This document shows, one piece after another, positions 34,440-42,429 of a DNA stretch of 64,000 bases. Within the stretch, counting starts at the first letter, position 1. Each line of letters begins with the position of its first letter. The notes under the pieces were generated by a model. That model saw only the letters and a program-made list of their open reading frames with translations. It was not told where the DNA came from and ran no database searches. Position numbers and translations under genes: made by a program. The stretch is from assembly GCA_946557105.1 (NCBI GenBank), contig CAMNSZ010000004.1, positions 172,987 to 236,986 of the forward strand. The letters run 5' to 3'. This stretch comes from an uncultured Lachnospiraceae bacterium. GTDB taxonomy: Bacteria > Bacillota > Clostridia > Lachnospirales > Lachnospiraceae.

Positions 34440-35279
34440 GTGAATGACTACAAAGAATCTAAGAGATTGATTCCGGGGTTTTCCTTAACCTTAGGAATTA
34501 CAATCAGTATGCTCTCCGTTATTGTTATCATTCCGTTGCTATCTATTTTTCGATATGCATTGAAAATTGCCCCCGTTGATTTTTTGAACATTATATTACA
34601 GCAAAACATAAGAAGGGCATTTTGGACAAGTATTGTACAGTCATTGATAGCCGCGGGCATTAACAGTTTATTTGGCACGATAATTGCTTGGGTCTTGGTT
34701 AGATATACATTTAGGTTTAAAAGATTTTTTGATTGTCTGATTGATATACCGCTTGCTATGCCAACTGCAGTTGCAGGTATTACATTATCGAAATTATATT
34801 CTGACCAAGGATGGCTGGGCAGGCTGCTGGGGGCTTTTGGAATACATGTTCCCTATACAAAAGCAGGGCTTACAATTGCGCTTATTTTTGTGGGAATCCC
34901 CTTTGTCGTCCGGGTTATCCAGCCTGTTTTACAAGGACTTAACAGCCAATATGAAGAGGCGGCGCAGCTGTTAGGCGCAAATAAGATTACCGTTTTTAGA
35001 AAAATTATTTTTCCGGAGATCAGGGCGGCTGTTTTTACGGGATTTAGCCTTGCCTTTGCAAGGGGGCTGGGTGAGTACGGCAGCGTGATATATATATCGG
35101 GGAATAGTGACAAAAACGGTACAAAGGTAATTTCCTATGTTATCATGCAGAAATTGAATGCGGGAGCCATTGATTATGAAGGGGCTTCAGCTATAGCCTT
35201 GGTCTTGCTGGTATTGTCCTTTTTTATACTTTTAGTAACGAATCTGATACAGATTAGGAATAATAAGCGTAACTATTAA
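34440..35279 (+). CDS. cysT: sulfate ABC transporter permease CysT
   Basis: A 279-residue permease with six predicted helices. It has the inner-membrane binding-protein-dependent motif EEAAQLLGANKITVFRKI and the CysT-type PLAMPTAVAG and GLGEYGSV. It forms the channel with CysW and binds CysA. The start is GTG with GGAGG six bases upstream. The gene ends two bases before cysW. Confidence 0.9.
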   Translation: MNDYKESKRLIPGFSLTLGITISMLSVIVIIPLLSIFRYALKIAPVDFLNIILQQNIRRAFWTSIVQSLIAAGINSLFGTIIAWVLVRYTFRFKRFFDCLIDIPLAMPTAVAGITLSKLYSDQGWLGRLLGAFGIHVPYTKAGLTIALIFVGIPFVVRVIQPVLQGLNSQYEEAAQLLGANKITVFRKIIFPEIRAAVFTGFSLAFARGLGEYGSVIYISGNSDKNGTKVISYVIMQKLNAGAIDYEGASAIALVLLVLSFFILLVTNLIQIRNNKRNY

Positions 35280-35281
35280 TC

Positions 35282-36178
35282 ATGATGCACGGTGCAAGGA
35301 CGGTGAAGACAATGGCAGGTAATGAAGAGTTGGGGAATATCGTGAGAAAAAAACATTTTGATGCGGGGAGAGCGTTATTAATTTGTATCAGCGTATTATT
35401 TATCGGAAGCATGCTGGTATTACCATTGGGAACCGTAATTTATAATGCTTTAAGGAACGGATGGAAGGTATTATTTTCAGCGTGGAGGGCGCCTTATACA
35501 ATATCGGCATTAAAGGTAACGCTATATGTTGCGCTTGTATCGTTGTGCGTTAATACAGTTTTCGGGATAGCCGCCGCATGGTGTTTGACAAAATATGATT
35601 TTAGGGGTAAGCAAATTTTATTAAGTATGATTGACATCCCCCTTTCATGCTCGCCCGTTATTGTTGCGCTCGGATATATTATGATGTTTGGACGTATGGG
35701 TTGGGCGGCTCCCATGGTAGATTGGATTATACAGCTGCCCTATTCAATCAACGGTGTGATTTTAGCGACTATCTTTGTGACATTTCCGTTTGTGGTCAGA
35801 GAGATTGTTCCGGTACTAAATGCAATCGGAAGGGAAGAGGAAACGGCGGCAGCACAGATGGGAGCAGGCGGAGCAGCTATTTTCCTTAAAATTACAATGC
35901 CCAATATGAAATGGGCATTGTTGAGCGGCATGAGTATGTGTACGGCAAGGGCGTTAGGCGAGTTTGGGGCGGTTTTTGCGCTTGCCAGAAGCAGAGGAGA
36001 AACCTTTACGCTGCCTCTGGAGGTGGATGCTTTATATATGACCGGAAGAAAGGATTCCGTTGCGATGGCGTTCGCAGCAGCCTTCTTATTAATATTGCTG
36101 GATGTAACAATATTAGCCGTAAAGAATATTGCGGAGTACATAACGAAAAAGAAAAAGGTGGATGAAGCATTTGAGTGA
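35282..36178 (+). CDS. cysW: sulfate ABC transporter permease CysW
   Basis: A 298-residue permease with about six helices: IPLSCSPVIVALG, the EETAAAQMGAGGAAIFLKI coupling loop and RALGEFGAV. The sulfate family is clear from its pairing with CysT. Translation may begin at 35282 or at the ATG at 35312 (better-placed AAGGA); the longer form is given. Its 3' end overlaps cysA by 17 bases. Confidence 0.9.
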   Translation: MMHGARTVKTMAGNEELGNIVRKKHFDAGRALLICISVLFIGSMLVLPLGTVIYNALRNGWKVLFSAWRAPYTISALKVTLYVALVSLCVNTVFGIAAAWCLTKYDFRGKQILLSMIDIPLSCSPVIVALGYIMMFGRMGWAAPMVDWIIQLPYSINGVILATIFVTFPFVVREIVPVLNAIGREEETAAAQMGAGGAAIFLKITMPNMKWALLSGMSMCTARALGEFGAVFALARSRGETFTLPLEVDALYMTGRKDSVAMAFAAAFLLILLDVTILAVKNIAEYITKKKKVDEAFE

Positions 36179-37217
36179 TATTTATATAAAAATGCAGGAG
36201 GTTGATAAGGCTTTCCACGGGTTTTTGGCGTCTCAAAATATAACCTTTGGAATTGAAAAGGGGCATATCGCGGCTTTATTGGGCCCGTCGGGCAGTGGAA
36301 AAACAACCATTCTACGCATGATTGCCGGATTGACGCAACCGGATTGCGGCCAAGTATGCATTGCCGGTAAATGTATAAACCATGTGCCGGCAAACAAGAG
36401 GGATATCGGTTTTGTGTTTCAGAATTATTCTTTATTCAGACATATGAATATATTTGATAACGTCGCTTTTGGACTAAAGGTGAAGAAAAAGAAAAAGGTT
36501 GAAATTAACCGCAGGGTAACCGAACTGTTAGAATTGGTTGGCTTATCAAATTTAAGAGAATGCTATCCATATCAATTATCCGGCGGTCAACGTCAAAGAG
36601 TAGCGTTTGCCAGAGCCGTAGCGACAAATCCCCAAGTGCTCTTATTGGACGAGCCTTTTGCCGCAATTGACCGGCAAATACGTAAGGAGCTGCGAGTCTG
36701 GCTGAGGGATATGATAAAAAAATTGGGTATCACCAGTATTTTTGTAACCCATGACCAAGAGGAAGCAATGGAGCTGGCGGATGATATCATAGTAATCAAT
36801 CAAGGAAAAATAGAACAGATAGGAACGCCGTTCCAGCTATATACAAATCCCAAAAGCGTGTTTGTTGCTAATTTTATCGGTGATGCAATGAAATTTGAGC
36901 CGGAGGAATGGCTGGCAGGTTTTGCATTTGATAAGCAGGTTGAACAGGTTTTGATTCGGACGGAGAATGTATATGTATTTCGCATGGATGAGAAACCGGA
37001 GCTTAAATATTACAATATAGGAATTATAAATTCGGTTTCCTATTACGGGAGCTATTCCGAATTATATATTTCCTGCCAAGGTAAGAGCATTATTGCCAGA
37101 CAGGCAGGCAGCGCGGAGCAACTATGCGTTGGGGAAGAAGTGAAAGTACATATAAGAGAATTGTTTGTATGTTTTAAGAACGATATAGAAAAAATGGTAA
37201 ATAGGGAGGATGTGTAA
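36162..37217 (+). CDS. cysA: sulfate ABC transporter ATP-binding protein CysA
   Basis: A 351-residue ATPase: Walker A GPSGSGKTT, signature LSGGQRQR, Walker B VLLLDEPFAAID and switch VTHDQEEA. A C-terminal TOBE-like region (residues ~240-351) gives CysA-type length. ATG with AAAAAGGTGG upstream, inside the end of cysW. It energises import by CysT/CysW. Its stop lies one base before the next gene's start, so the transporter and the aminotransferase are translationally close. Confidence 0.9.
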   Translation: MKHLSDIYIKMQEVDKAFHGFLASQNITFGIEKGHIAALLGPSGSGKTTILRMIAGLTQPDCGQVCIAGKCINHVPANKRDIGFVFQNYSLFRHMNIFDNVAFGLKVKKKKKVEINRRVTELLELVGLSNLRECYPYQLSGGQRQRVAFARAVATNPQVLLLDEPFAAIDRQIRKELRVWLRDMIKKLGITSIFVTHDQEEAMELADDIIVINQGKIEQIGTPFQLYTNPKSVFVANFIGDAMKFEPEEWLAGFAFDKQVEQVLIRTENVYVFRMDEKPELKYYNIGIINSVSYYGSYSELYISCQGKSIIARQAGSAEQLCVGEEVKVHIRELFVCFKNDIEKMVNREDV

Positions 37218-37218
37218 A

Positions 37219-38379
37219 ATGGACATAAGCATACCGACGTGGCCTTATGCCGATCAGAAAGAAATTAACGCCGTTTCCGACGTTTTGCAGACGGCTAATT
37301 GGTGGAGAAATACCGGTACGCATGTAAAACTGTTTGAAAAGGAATTTGCGCAGTACCAAGACTGTAGCGGCGCCGTAAGCGTTTCAAACGGAACGGTTGC
37401 CATAGAAATTGCGCTGAGGGCGCTTAATATCGGGGAAAATGACGAAGTAATCATACCGGCGTTTACTTTTTATTCAACGGCGTCTGCCGTACTGGCCGTC
37501 AATGCCGTGCCTGTAATTGTTGATGTTCTGCCGGGAACGTTTTGTATTGATCCGGAACAAATAATAAAGGCAATTACAAAAAGAACAAAAGCAATCATAG
37601 TTGTGCATATGGCGGGCCAGATTGCCGATATGGAATCGATAAATGAGATTGCGGGAAGAAATAATCTGTATGTAATTGAGGATGCGGCGCATGCGCACGG
37701 CGCCGTGCGAAATGGGAAGAAAGCCGGTTCTTTTGGAACATGCTCTACATTTAGCTTTCAAAATGCAAAGCTTATGACGGCCGGCGAAGGGGGCGTTATT
37801 TTAAGCAATGAGTCGGAATTTTTACATAATGCTTTTTTGCTGTCAAACTGCGGCCGTGAAGAAGGAGACACAACGTATCAGCATGTGCTTGTCGGAAGTA
37901 ATGCAAGGCTGTCCGAGGTGCAGGGAGCAATTTTACGAGTTCAACTATCCAGATTAGACGGGCAGATTGAGAAACGAGAATGCAATTATCGGTATATCAG
38001 CGGTTTGCTGGAAAATGTACCGGGAATCAGACTGCAGGAAATAAATGAAAGTATAGATGTTAATCCTCATTATATGCTTATGTTTTATTATGACCAACGC
38101 CATTTTAACGAAAAATCACGAGACGAGTTTGTAAAGCATCTAAAGGAGCACGGCATACCTGCAAACAGGTCGTTTGAATCCATACATAGACTTCCTGTTT
38201 TTAAAAATATGGATAAAAGTAAATGGAGAGTAGCGGGTACGATTGGCGAAGATAACAATTTACATTGTTCTAATTCGGAAGAAATCAGTGATAAGGTTGT
38301 TTGTATAAGCCACAGCGTCTTGCTTGGCGATTCAAAATTAATGGAATATATCTTCAAAATCATAAAAAGCTTTCAATAG
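37219..38379 (+). CDS. AHBA-synthase-like PLP aminotransferase 1
   Basis: A 386-residue DegT/DnrJ-fold enzyme. Hallmarks of AHBA synthase (RifK) are visible: NWWRNTG near the N-terminus, the PLP Asp in VIEDAAHAHGA and the Schiff-base Lys in FSFQNAKLMTAGEGG. In the rifamycin pathway RifK aromatises aminodehydroshikimate and, with RifL, also transaminates UDP-3-ketoglucose. A second copy is encoded at 41083. Start 37219 has GGGAGG nine bases upstream; the ATG at 37210 touches that site and is rejected. Confidence 0.87.
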   Translation: MDISIPTWPYADQKEINAVSDVLQTANWWRNTGTHVKLFEKEFAQYQDCSGAVSVSNGTVAIEIALRALNIGENDEVIIPAFTFYSTASAVLAVNAVPVIVDVLPGTFCIDPEQIIKAITKRTKAIIVVHMAGQIADMESINEIAGRNNLYVIEDAAHAHGAVRNGKKAGSFGTCSTFSFQNAKLMTAGEGGVILSNESEFLHNAFLLSNCGREEGDTTYQHVLVGSNARLSEVQGAILRVQLSRLDGQIEKRECNYRYISGLLENVPGIRLQEINESIDVNPHYMLMFYYDQRHFNEKSRDEFVKHLKEHGIPANRSFESIHRLPVFKNMDKSKWRVAGTIGEDNNLHCSNSEEISDKVVCISHSVLLGDSKLMEYIFKIIKSFQ

Positions 38380-38443
38380 TGCGTCAGTAGAAAAAATGAT
38401 TTATTTACCAGCGATAATGATATTATTCTGAGGGAGTAGGCAG

Positions 38444-39553
38444 ATGAAAAAAATAAATTTCGGGTTTGTGGGATGCGGCTGGATTGTTCAAAAAACTTAT
38501 CTGCCGATTTTAAAACAAATGAATGAGGCGACATTGTATTCGGTATATGATATTGACGAAGAAAAAGCACAAAAATGTGCCGTTGAATTTGGAATAAAGC
38601 AAGTATTCCATTCAGTGGACGACCTCTTGGAAGCGCCGGTGGACGCCGTTATCATTGCTACTCCGAATTGCACCCATGAAGCGTATGCAAGAAAAGCAAT
38701 AATGAAAAATAAGCATGTGATTTGTGAAAAGCCCACAGTGCTGCATACAAGCGATTATGAACAATTACAAGAAGCCGCAGGAAAGCAGAAGTGTTTATTT
38801 TTACCTGCCTATGTCAACAGATTCCGAAGCGAGATAATGGAGTTACATAAAATATTGAACGGCGGGATTCTGGGGAATATTCATACAGTTGAAGCCGGCT
38901 GGATTAGAAAATGCGGGTATCCAAGCTTGGGAGGCTGGTTTACCAATAAACAATACGCCGGCGGCGGAGTGTTAGTGGATTTGGGTCCGCATATTCTGGA
39001 TATTGCCTTAACATTATTTCAAAACAGAACGGAGCCTGTTAAGGCGACGCTTGAAACGTGGTATAAAAATTATGATTTATCGCAGGTAAAGAATTATTCC
39101 GCACAATGGTATGACGGCGATAAAGGTCTGCATTATGATATAGACGTTGAAACGTCAGCATTTGGAAAGGTGATATTTACCGGAGGGAAAATACTCAATG
39201 TGAGGCTGAGCTGGAACGCGCCGGTAGAGCATGATGAGACATATTTTGTGGTGACAGGTGAAAAGGGTAAGCTTATAGTAAAAACGCTTTTTGGCTTTAG
39301 TACCAATAGGGCTGACGAGTTAAACAGAATAGAAGTATTACAAAATGAAGGAAATAGTACAACGATTGTTTTTGACGATGTTGCAAAGGAACAGATGAAG
39401 AGCTTTAACAGATTATGTAAATATATAATAGGATGTATTTTGAAGGAAGAGTCGCCGCAGGAAATTACAGATAACGGAAGAAATGTGGTAAAATTGACCG
39501 AATTACTATATCAGAATGAAAAAGCAAAGCGGGGAGATATGGAGGTTTTCTGA
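38444..39553 (+). CDS. Gfo/Idh/MocA oxidoreductase, RifL-like
   Basis: A 369-residue NAD(P)-dependent dehydrogenase: Rossmann start GFVGCGWIVQ, CEKPTVLHT with the catalytic Lys, and GGGVLVDLGPHILDIAL with the catalytic His region. In AHBA clusters the adjacent RifL-type enzyme oxidises C3 of UDP-glucose so that the aminotransferase can make UDP-kanosamine. Its position directly after the AHBA-synthase-like gene matches that role, although substrate cannot be read from sequence. ATG with GGGAG upstream. Confidence 0.83.
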   Translation: MKKINFGFVGCGWIVQKTYLPILKQMNEATLYSVYDIDEEKAQKCAVEFGIKQVFHSVDDLLEAPVDAVIIATPNCTHEAYARKAIMKNKHVICEKPTVLHTSDYEQLQEAAGKQKCLFLPAYVNRFRSEIMELHKILNGGILGNIHTVEAGWIRKCGYPSLGGWFTNKQYAGGGVLVDLGPHILDIALTLFQNRTEPVKATLETWYKNYDLSQVKNYSAQWYDGDKGLHYDIDVETSAFGKVIFTGGKILNVRLSWNAPVEHDETYFVVTGEKGKLIVKTLFGFSTNRADELNRIEVLQNEGNSTTIVFDDVAKEQMKSFNRLCKYIIGCILKEESPQEITDNGRNVVKLTELLYQNEKAKRGDMEVF

Positions 39554-40537
39554 TTGAAGGATAATACAGACATATATGTGGGGGTTGACATAGGTGCGAC
39601 TAACATAAGATTTCTATTATATAATGTTCAACAAGATAAATGTTATCAAGGCTTTACTAAAAGGCTTATGTCTTATGCAAGTGTGCAAAAGGAAATAGAA
39701 ATGAATATATGCTGTGCACTGGAGGAGGCGCTGGCATTGAACCACCTTACATTACAAAACGTAAGGGGTATCGGTATAGTTATGGCGCCGAATTTTGACA
39801 GACAGACCGGCAGGATTGTGCGGTGGCCCAATCATAAGTCCTGGGAGGGATTTGGCTTAAAGGATTACTTACATGACCGTTTGGGAGAAGACAGAGAGAT
39901 TATTTTTGAGGATGACGCAAACGGAGCGGCATTGGCAGAATATTTATATAACAGAAATGATATAAGCGGAAAAAGCTGTGCATATATTACCGTCAGTACC
40001 GGCGTGGGGGGAGGATTTATTTTAAACGATCATCTATATATCGGGGAACATGGATGGGCGGGAGAAATAGGGCATATGGTATTCGGGAATAATCATATTT
40101 TGTGTGGCTGCGGTAAAAAGGGGTGTATACAAACGCTTATCTCAGGACCGGCAATATTGGAAAAATTTCAAAAGCGGTACGGCAATAAATATAACGTTAC
40201 AGATTTAAAGGAAGTATCCGTTTTGGCTGGGAACGGAAATGCCGACGCCGTCAGTGTTTTCAAAGAAGCGGGAAATGTACTGGCAATTTTTTGCGCAAAT
40301 TTAGTTGAGATGTTAGATGTTTCATGCGTAATCCTTGGGGGAGGAGTTCTTCAACAAGGAGGAAATATAATGGTAGAAACGGTAAAGGCCTACATAGAGC
40401 ATTTATATGACAATTCTTCCAGAAGCATTTTGATAAAGAAAAGCGAATTGGGCGATAGTAACGGAGTTATCGGAGGTCTGGCGCTGGTTTGTGAGTCCGG
40501 GGCGCTCGCAAACTTCAGATGTGCAAGAGGCGGCTAA
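39554..40537 (+). CDS. ROK-family sugar kinase, RifN-like
   Basis: A 327-residue ROK kinase: phosphate loop GVDIGATNIRF, catalytic Asp region EDDANGAALAEY, sugar-binding GEIGHM and the zinc motif CGCGKKGC. In the AHBA pathway RifN phosphorylates kanosamine at O6. Following a RifL-like and an AHBA-synthase-like gene, the same role is likely, with glucokinase activity the alternative. The start is TTG after GGAGG, right at the end of the oxidoreductase gene. Confidence 0.83.
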   Translation: MKDNTDIYVGVDIGATNIRFLLYNVQQDKCYQGFTKRLMSYASVQKEIEMNICCALEEALALNHLTLQNVRGIGIVMAPNFDRQTGRIVRWPNHKSWEGFGLKDYLHDRLGEDREIIFEDDANGAALAEYLYNRNDISGKSCAYITVSTGVGGGFILNDHLYIGEHGWAGEIGHMVFGNNHILCGCGKKGCIQTLISGPAILEKFQKRYGNKYNVTDLKEVSVLAGNGNADAVSVFKEAGNVLAIFCANLVEMLDVSCVILGGGVLQQGGNIMVETVKAYIEHLYDNSSRSILIKKSELGDSNGVIGGLALVCESGALANFRCARGG

Positions 40538-40595
40538 AAAATGAGTATTTAACTATTGATTTGGTATAAAGGCATAAAGGTATAAGGGTAGAAAT

Positions 40596-41078
40596 ATGAA
40601 AGAAACAGGCAAAAAGAAAATTGCGGTTATAAACGGACCTAATATCAATATTCTCGGAGTTCGAGAACCTGAAATTTACGGTAAAGCTTCATGGAATCAA
40701 ATTGAAAAAGAGCTGAAAAAGGAAGCCCTTAAGCTGAATTTAGATATTGTCTTTTTTCAGTCTAATCATGAGGGTGACATTGTCGATTTTATTCAGGAAA
40801 ATTTATTTTTCTTAGATGGCGTAGTGATTAATCCGGCCGCATTCACGAAGACAGGGTATTCCATTTTGGATGCGCTGACGGCAACAGGCATTCCGTTTGT
40901 GGAGGTTCACTTATCTAATATTAATGCGCGTGAAAGCTGGCATGCCGAGACCATTTTTTCATCAAAGGCGGCCGGCCATATTAACGGATTTCAGTCTTAT
41001 AGCTATATACTCGGACTCTATGGTCTGAATCATATCATAAGTAAAGAGGATTCGATGGACGAATCGGATGGGAGATAA
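40596..41078 (+). CDS. aroQ: type II 3-dehydroquinate dehydratase-like (RifJ-like)
   Basis: A 160-residue type II dehydroquinase: INGPNINILGVREPEIYG with catalytic Tyr28, SNHEGDIVDFIQ, NPAAFTK and catalytic His in VEVHLSN. It performs anti/syn elimination of water from (amino)dehydroquinate. Two substrate-contact positions differ from the common enzyme by hand comparison: the His of THT is Lys (TKT), and the Arg after the HLSN..ARE segment is His. This suits a modified substrate such as aminodehydroquinate. It sits between the ROK kinase and the second AHBA-synthase-like gene. Confidence 0.85.
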   Translation: MKETGKKKIAVINGPNINILGVREPEIYGKASWNQIEKELKKEALKLNLDIVFFQSNHEGDIVDFIQENLFFLDGVVINPAAFTKTGYSILDALTATGIPFVEVHLSNINARESWHAETIFSSKAAGHINGFQSYSYILGLYGLNHIISKEDSMDESDGR

Positions 41079-41082
41079 AAAT

Positions 41083-42282
41083 ATGTTGGCAAAAGACGGC
41101 GGTACGCCATTAAAAAGCAAGGATTTTCCTAAATGGCCGGTTTATGACGAAAGAGAAATACAAAACATGATAAGTGTGATAACAAGTCAAAACTGGTGGA
41201 GGGTGACAGGCTCAAGGGTAAAGGAATTTGAAGAAAAATTTGCAGGGTTTCAAGGGTGCTCCTATTGCCTTGGAGTAACAAACGGAACAAGCGCTTTGGA
41301 ATTGGCTTTAGAGGTATTGGGAATTGGATCGGGCGATGAAGTGATCATTCCCGCAATGACATTTATTTCCACCGGCTTAGCCGTTGTAAATTGTAATGCG
41401 GTTCCTGTTCTTGCGGATATAGACAAGGATACCTTGTGCATGCTTCCGGAGGCATTTGAGGCGGCGATAACGCCAAGGACAAAAGCGGTAATTCCGGTAC
41501 ATATGGCAGGGCATGCATGCCGAATGGACAGTATTTGTGAAATTGCAGATAAATATAATATTAAAGTGATTGAAGACGCGGCACACGGCCATGGCGGTGA
41601 ATATAATTATAAAAGACTGGGTTCGTATGGAGACTTTTCCATATTTAGTTTTCAAAACGGTAAGCTTATGACCTGCGGCGAAGGAGGAGCGCTTTTAACA
41701 AACAATAAGGAATATTACGAGAAGGCATATTTGATTCAAGACGTGGGACGTCCGTCGGGGGATAAAATATACGAGCATGTAATTCGTGGAAATAATTATC
41801 GTATGAATGAGTTTCAGGCGGCAATTTTATTGGCGCAGATGGAACGGGTGGACGAGTATAATCGGCGCAGAGAGCAAAATGCAATAATCCTTGATAAACT
41901 GCTGGAGCCTGTGAAGGGTATCGAACCGCAAAAAAAGGAGCATGAAAATAATATAATCACGCATTATATGTATATGTTCTACTATGACAGTACGTTTTTC
42001 GGAGGATTATCGAGAAATGATTTTGTGGAATATTTAAATGCGGAAGGAATTCCCTGCTGTGTATGCTTCCCTGTATTGTCGGACACGGAATTCTTTAAAA
42101 GGAATGATTTTAACGGAAGAAATGTGTCCTATCAAAAAGAGGGGGAAGCAAAACTGATTTATGCCAAAAGGGCGGCAGAACAGGTGGTTTGGCTGCATCA
42201 TAGAACATTAGAGGGCGATAGTGAGGATTTACAGGATATTGCGGCGGCTATTTTAAAAATTCAAGATGCGTTTCATAAGTGA
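41083..42282 (+). CDS. AHBA-synthase-like PLP aminotransferase 2
   Basis: A 399-residue paralogue of the enzyme at 37219, with NWWRVTGSRV, PLP Asp in VIEDAAHGHGG and Schiff-base Lys in FSFQNGKLMTCGEGG. Two copies could divide the two RifK functions (sugar transamination and aromatisation). Start 41083 (MLAKDGG) has GGGAG seven bases upstream; the ATG at 41068 lies within the dehydratase gene. It is the last gene of the island; base composition rises again just downstream. Confidence 0.85.
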   Translation: MLAKDGGTPLKSKDFPKWPVYDEREIQNMISVITSQNWWRVTGSRVKEFEEKFAGFQGCSYCLGVTNGTSALELALEVLGIGSGDEVIIPAMTFISTGLAVVNCNAVPVLADIDKDTLCMLPEAFEAAITPRTKAVIPVHMAGHACRMDSICEIADKYNIKVIEDAAHGHGGEYNYKRLGSYGDFSIFSFQNGKLMTCGEGGALLTNNKEYYEKAYLIQDVGRPSGDKIYEHVIRGNNYRMNEFQAAILLAQMERVDEYNRRREQNAIILDKLLEPVKGIEPQKKEHENNIITHYMYMFYYDSTFFGGLSRNDFVEYLNAEGIPCCVCFPVLSDTEFFKRNDFNGRNVSYQKEGEAKLIYAKRAAEQVVWLHHRTLEGDSEDLQDIAAAILKIQDAFHK

Positions 42283-42344
42283 AGCCGCCAAGGCTATATG
42301 GAATGCAAGGGGAAAATTATTAGATTTATAATTTATAAAAATAC

Positions 42345-42372
42345 TTGAAATCTTATGTTTGTGTGGTAAAAT
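42345..42372 (+). promoter_or_regulatory. sigma-A-type promoter for the peptide transporter operon
   Basis: TTGAAA (42345-42350), 16 bases, TAAAAT (42367-42372), about 58 bases before the ATG of the oligopeptide-binding protein gene. Confidence 0.6.
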
Positions 42373-42429
42373 GTAGGGGACAATAGAATAGTGAGAGATT
42401 TATTTAACGAAGAGGAGAAGAACATAATT

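Noticed and set aside
33377..37217. Molybdate or phosphate transporter
   Set aside because: Binding-protein motifs (SHGGSGSQAR, ADVVTLA) are those of sulfate-binding proteins, and cysT/cysW type permeases follow.
14680..42282. Insertion sequence, integrase or attachment site bounding the island
   Set aside because: No transposase, integrase, tRNA or clear flanking repeat found at either edge; transfer is inferred only from composition and content.
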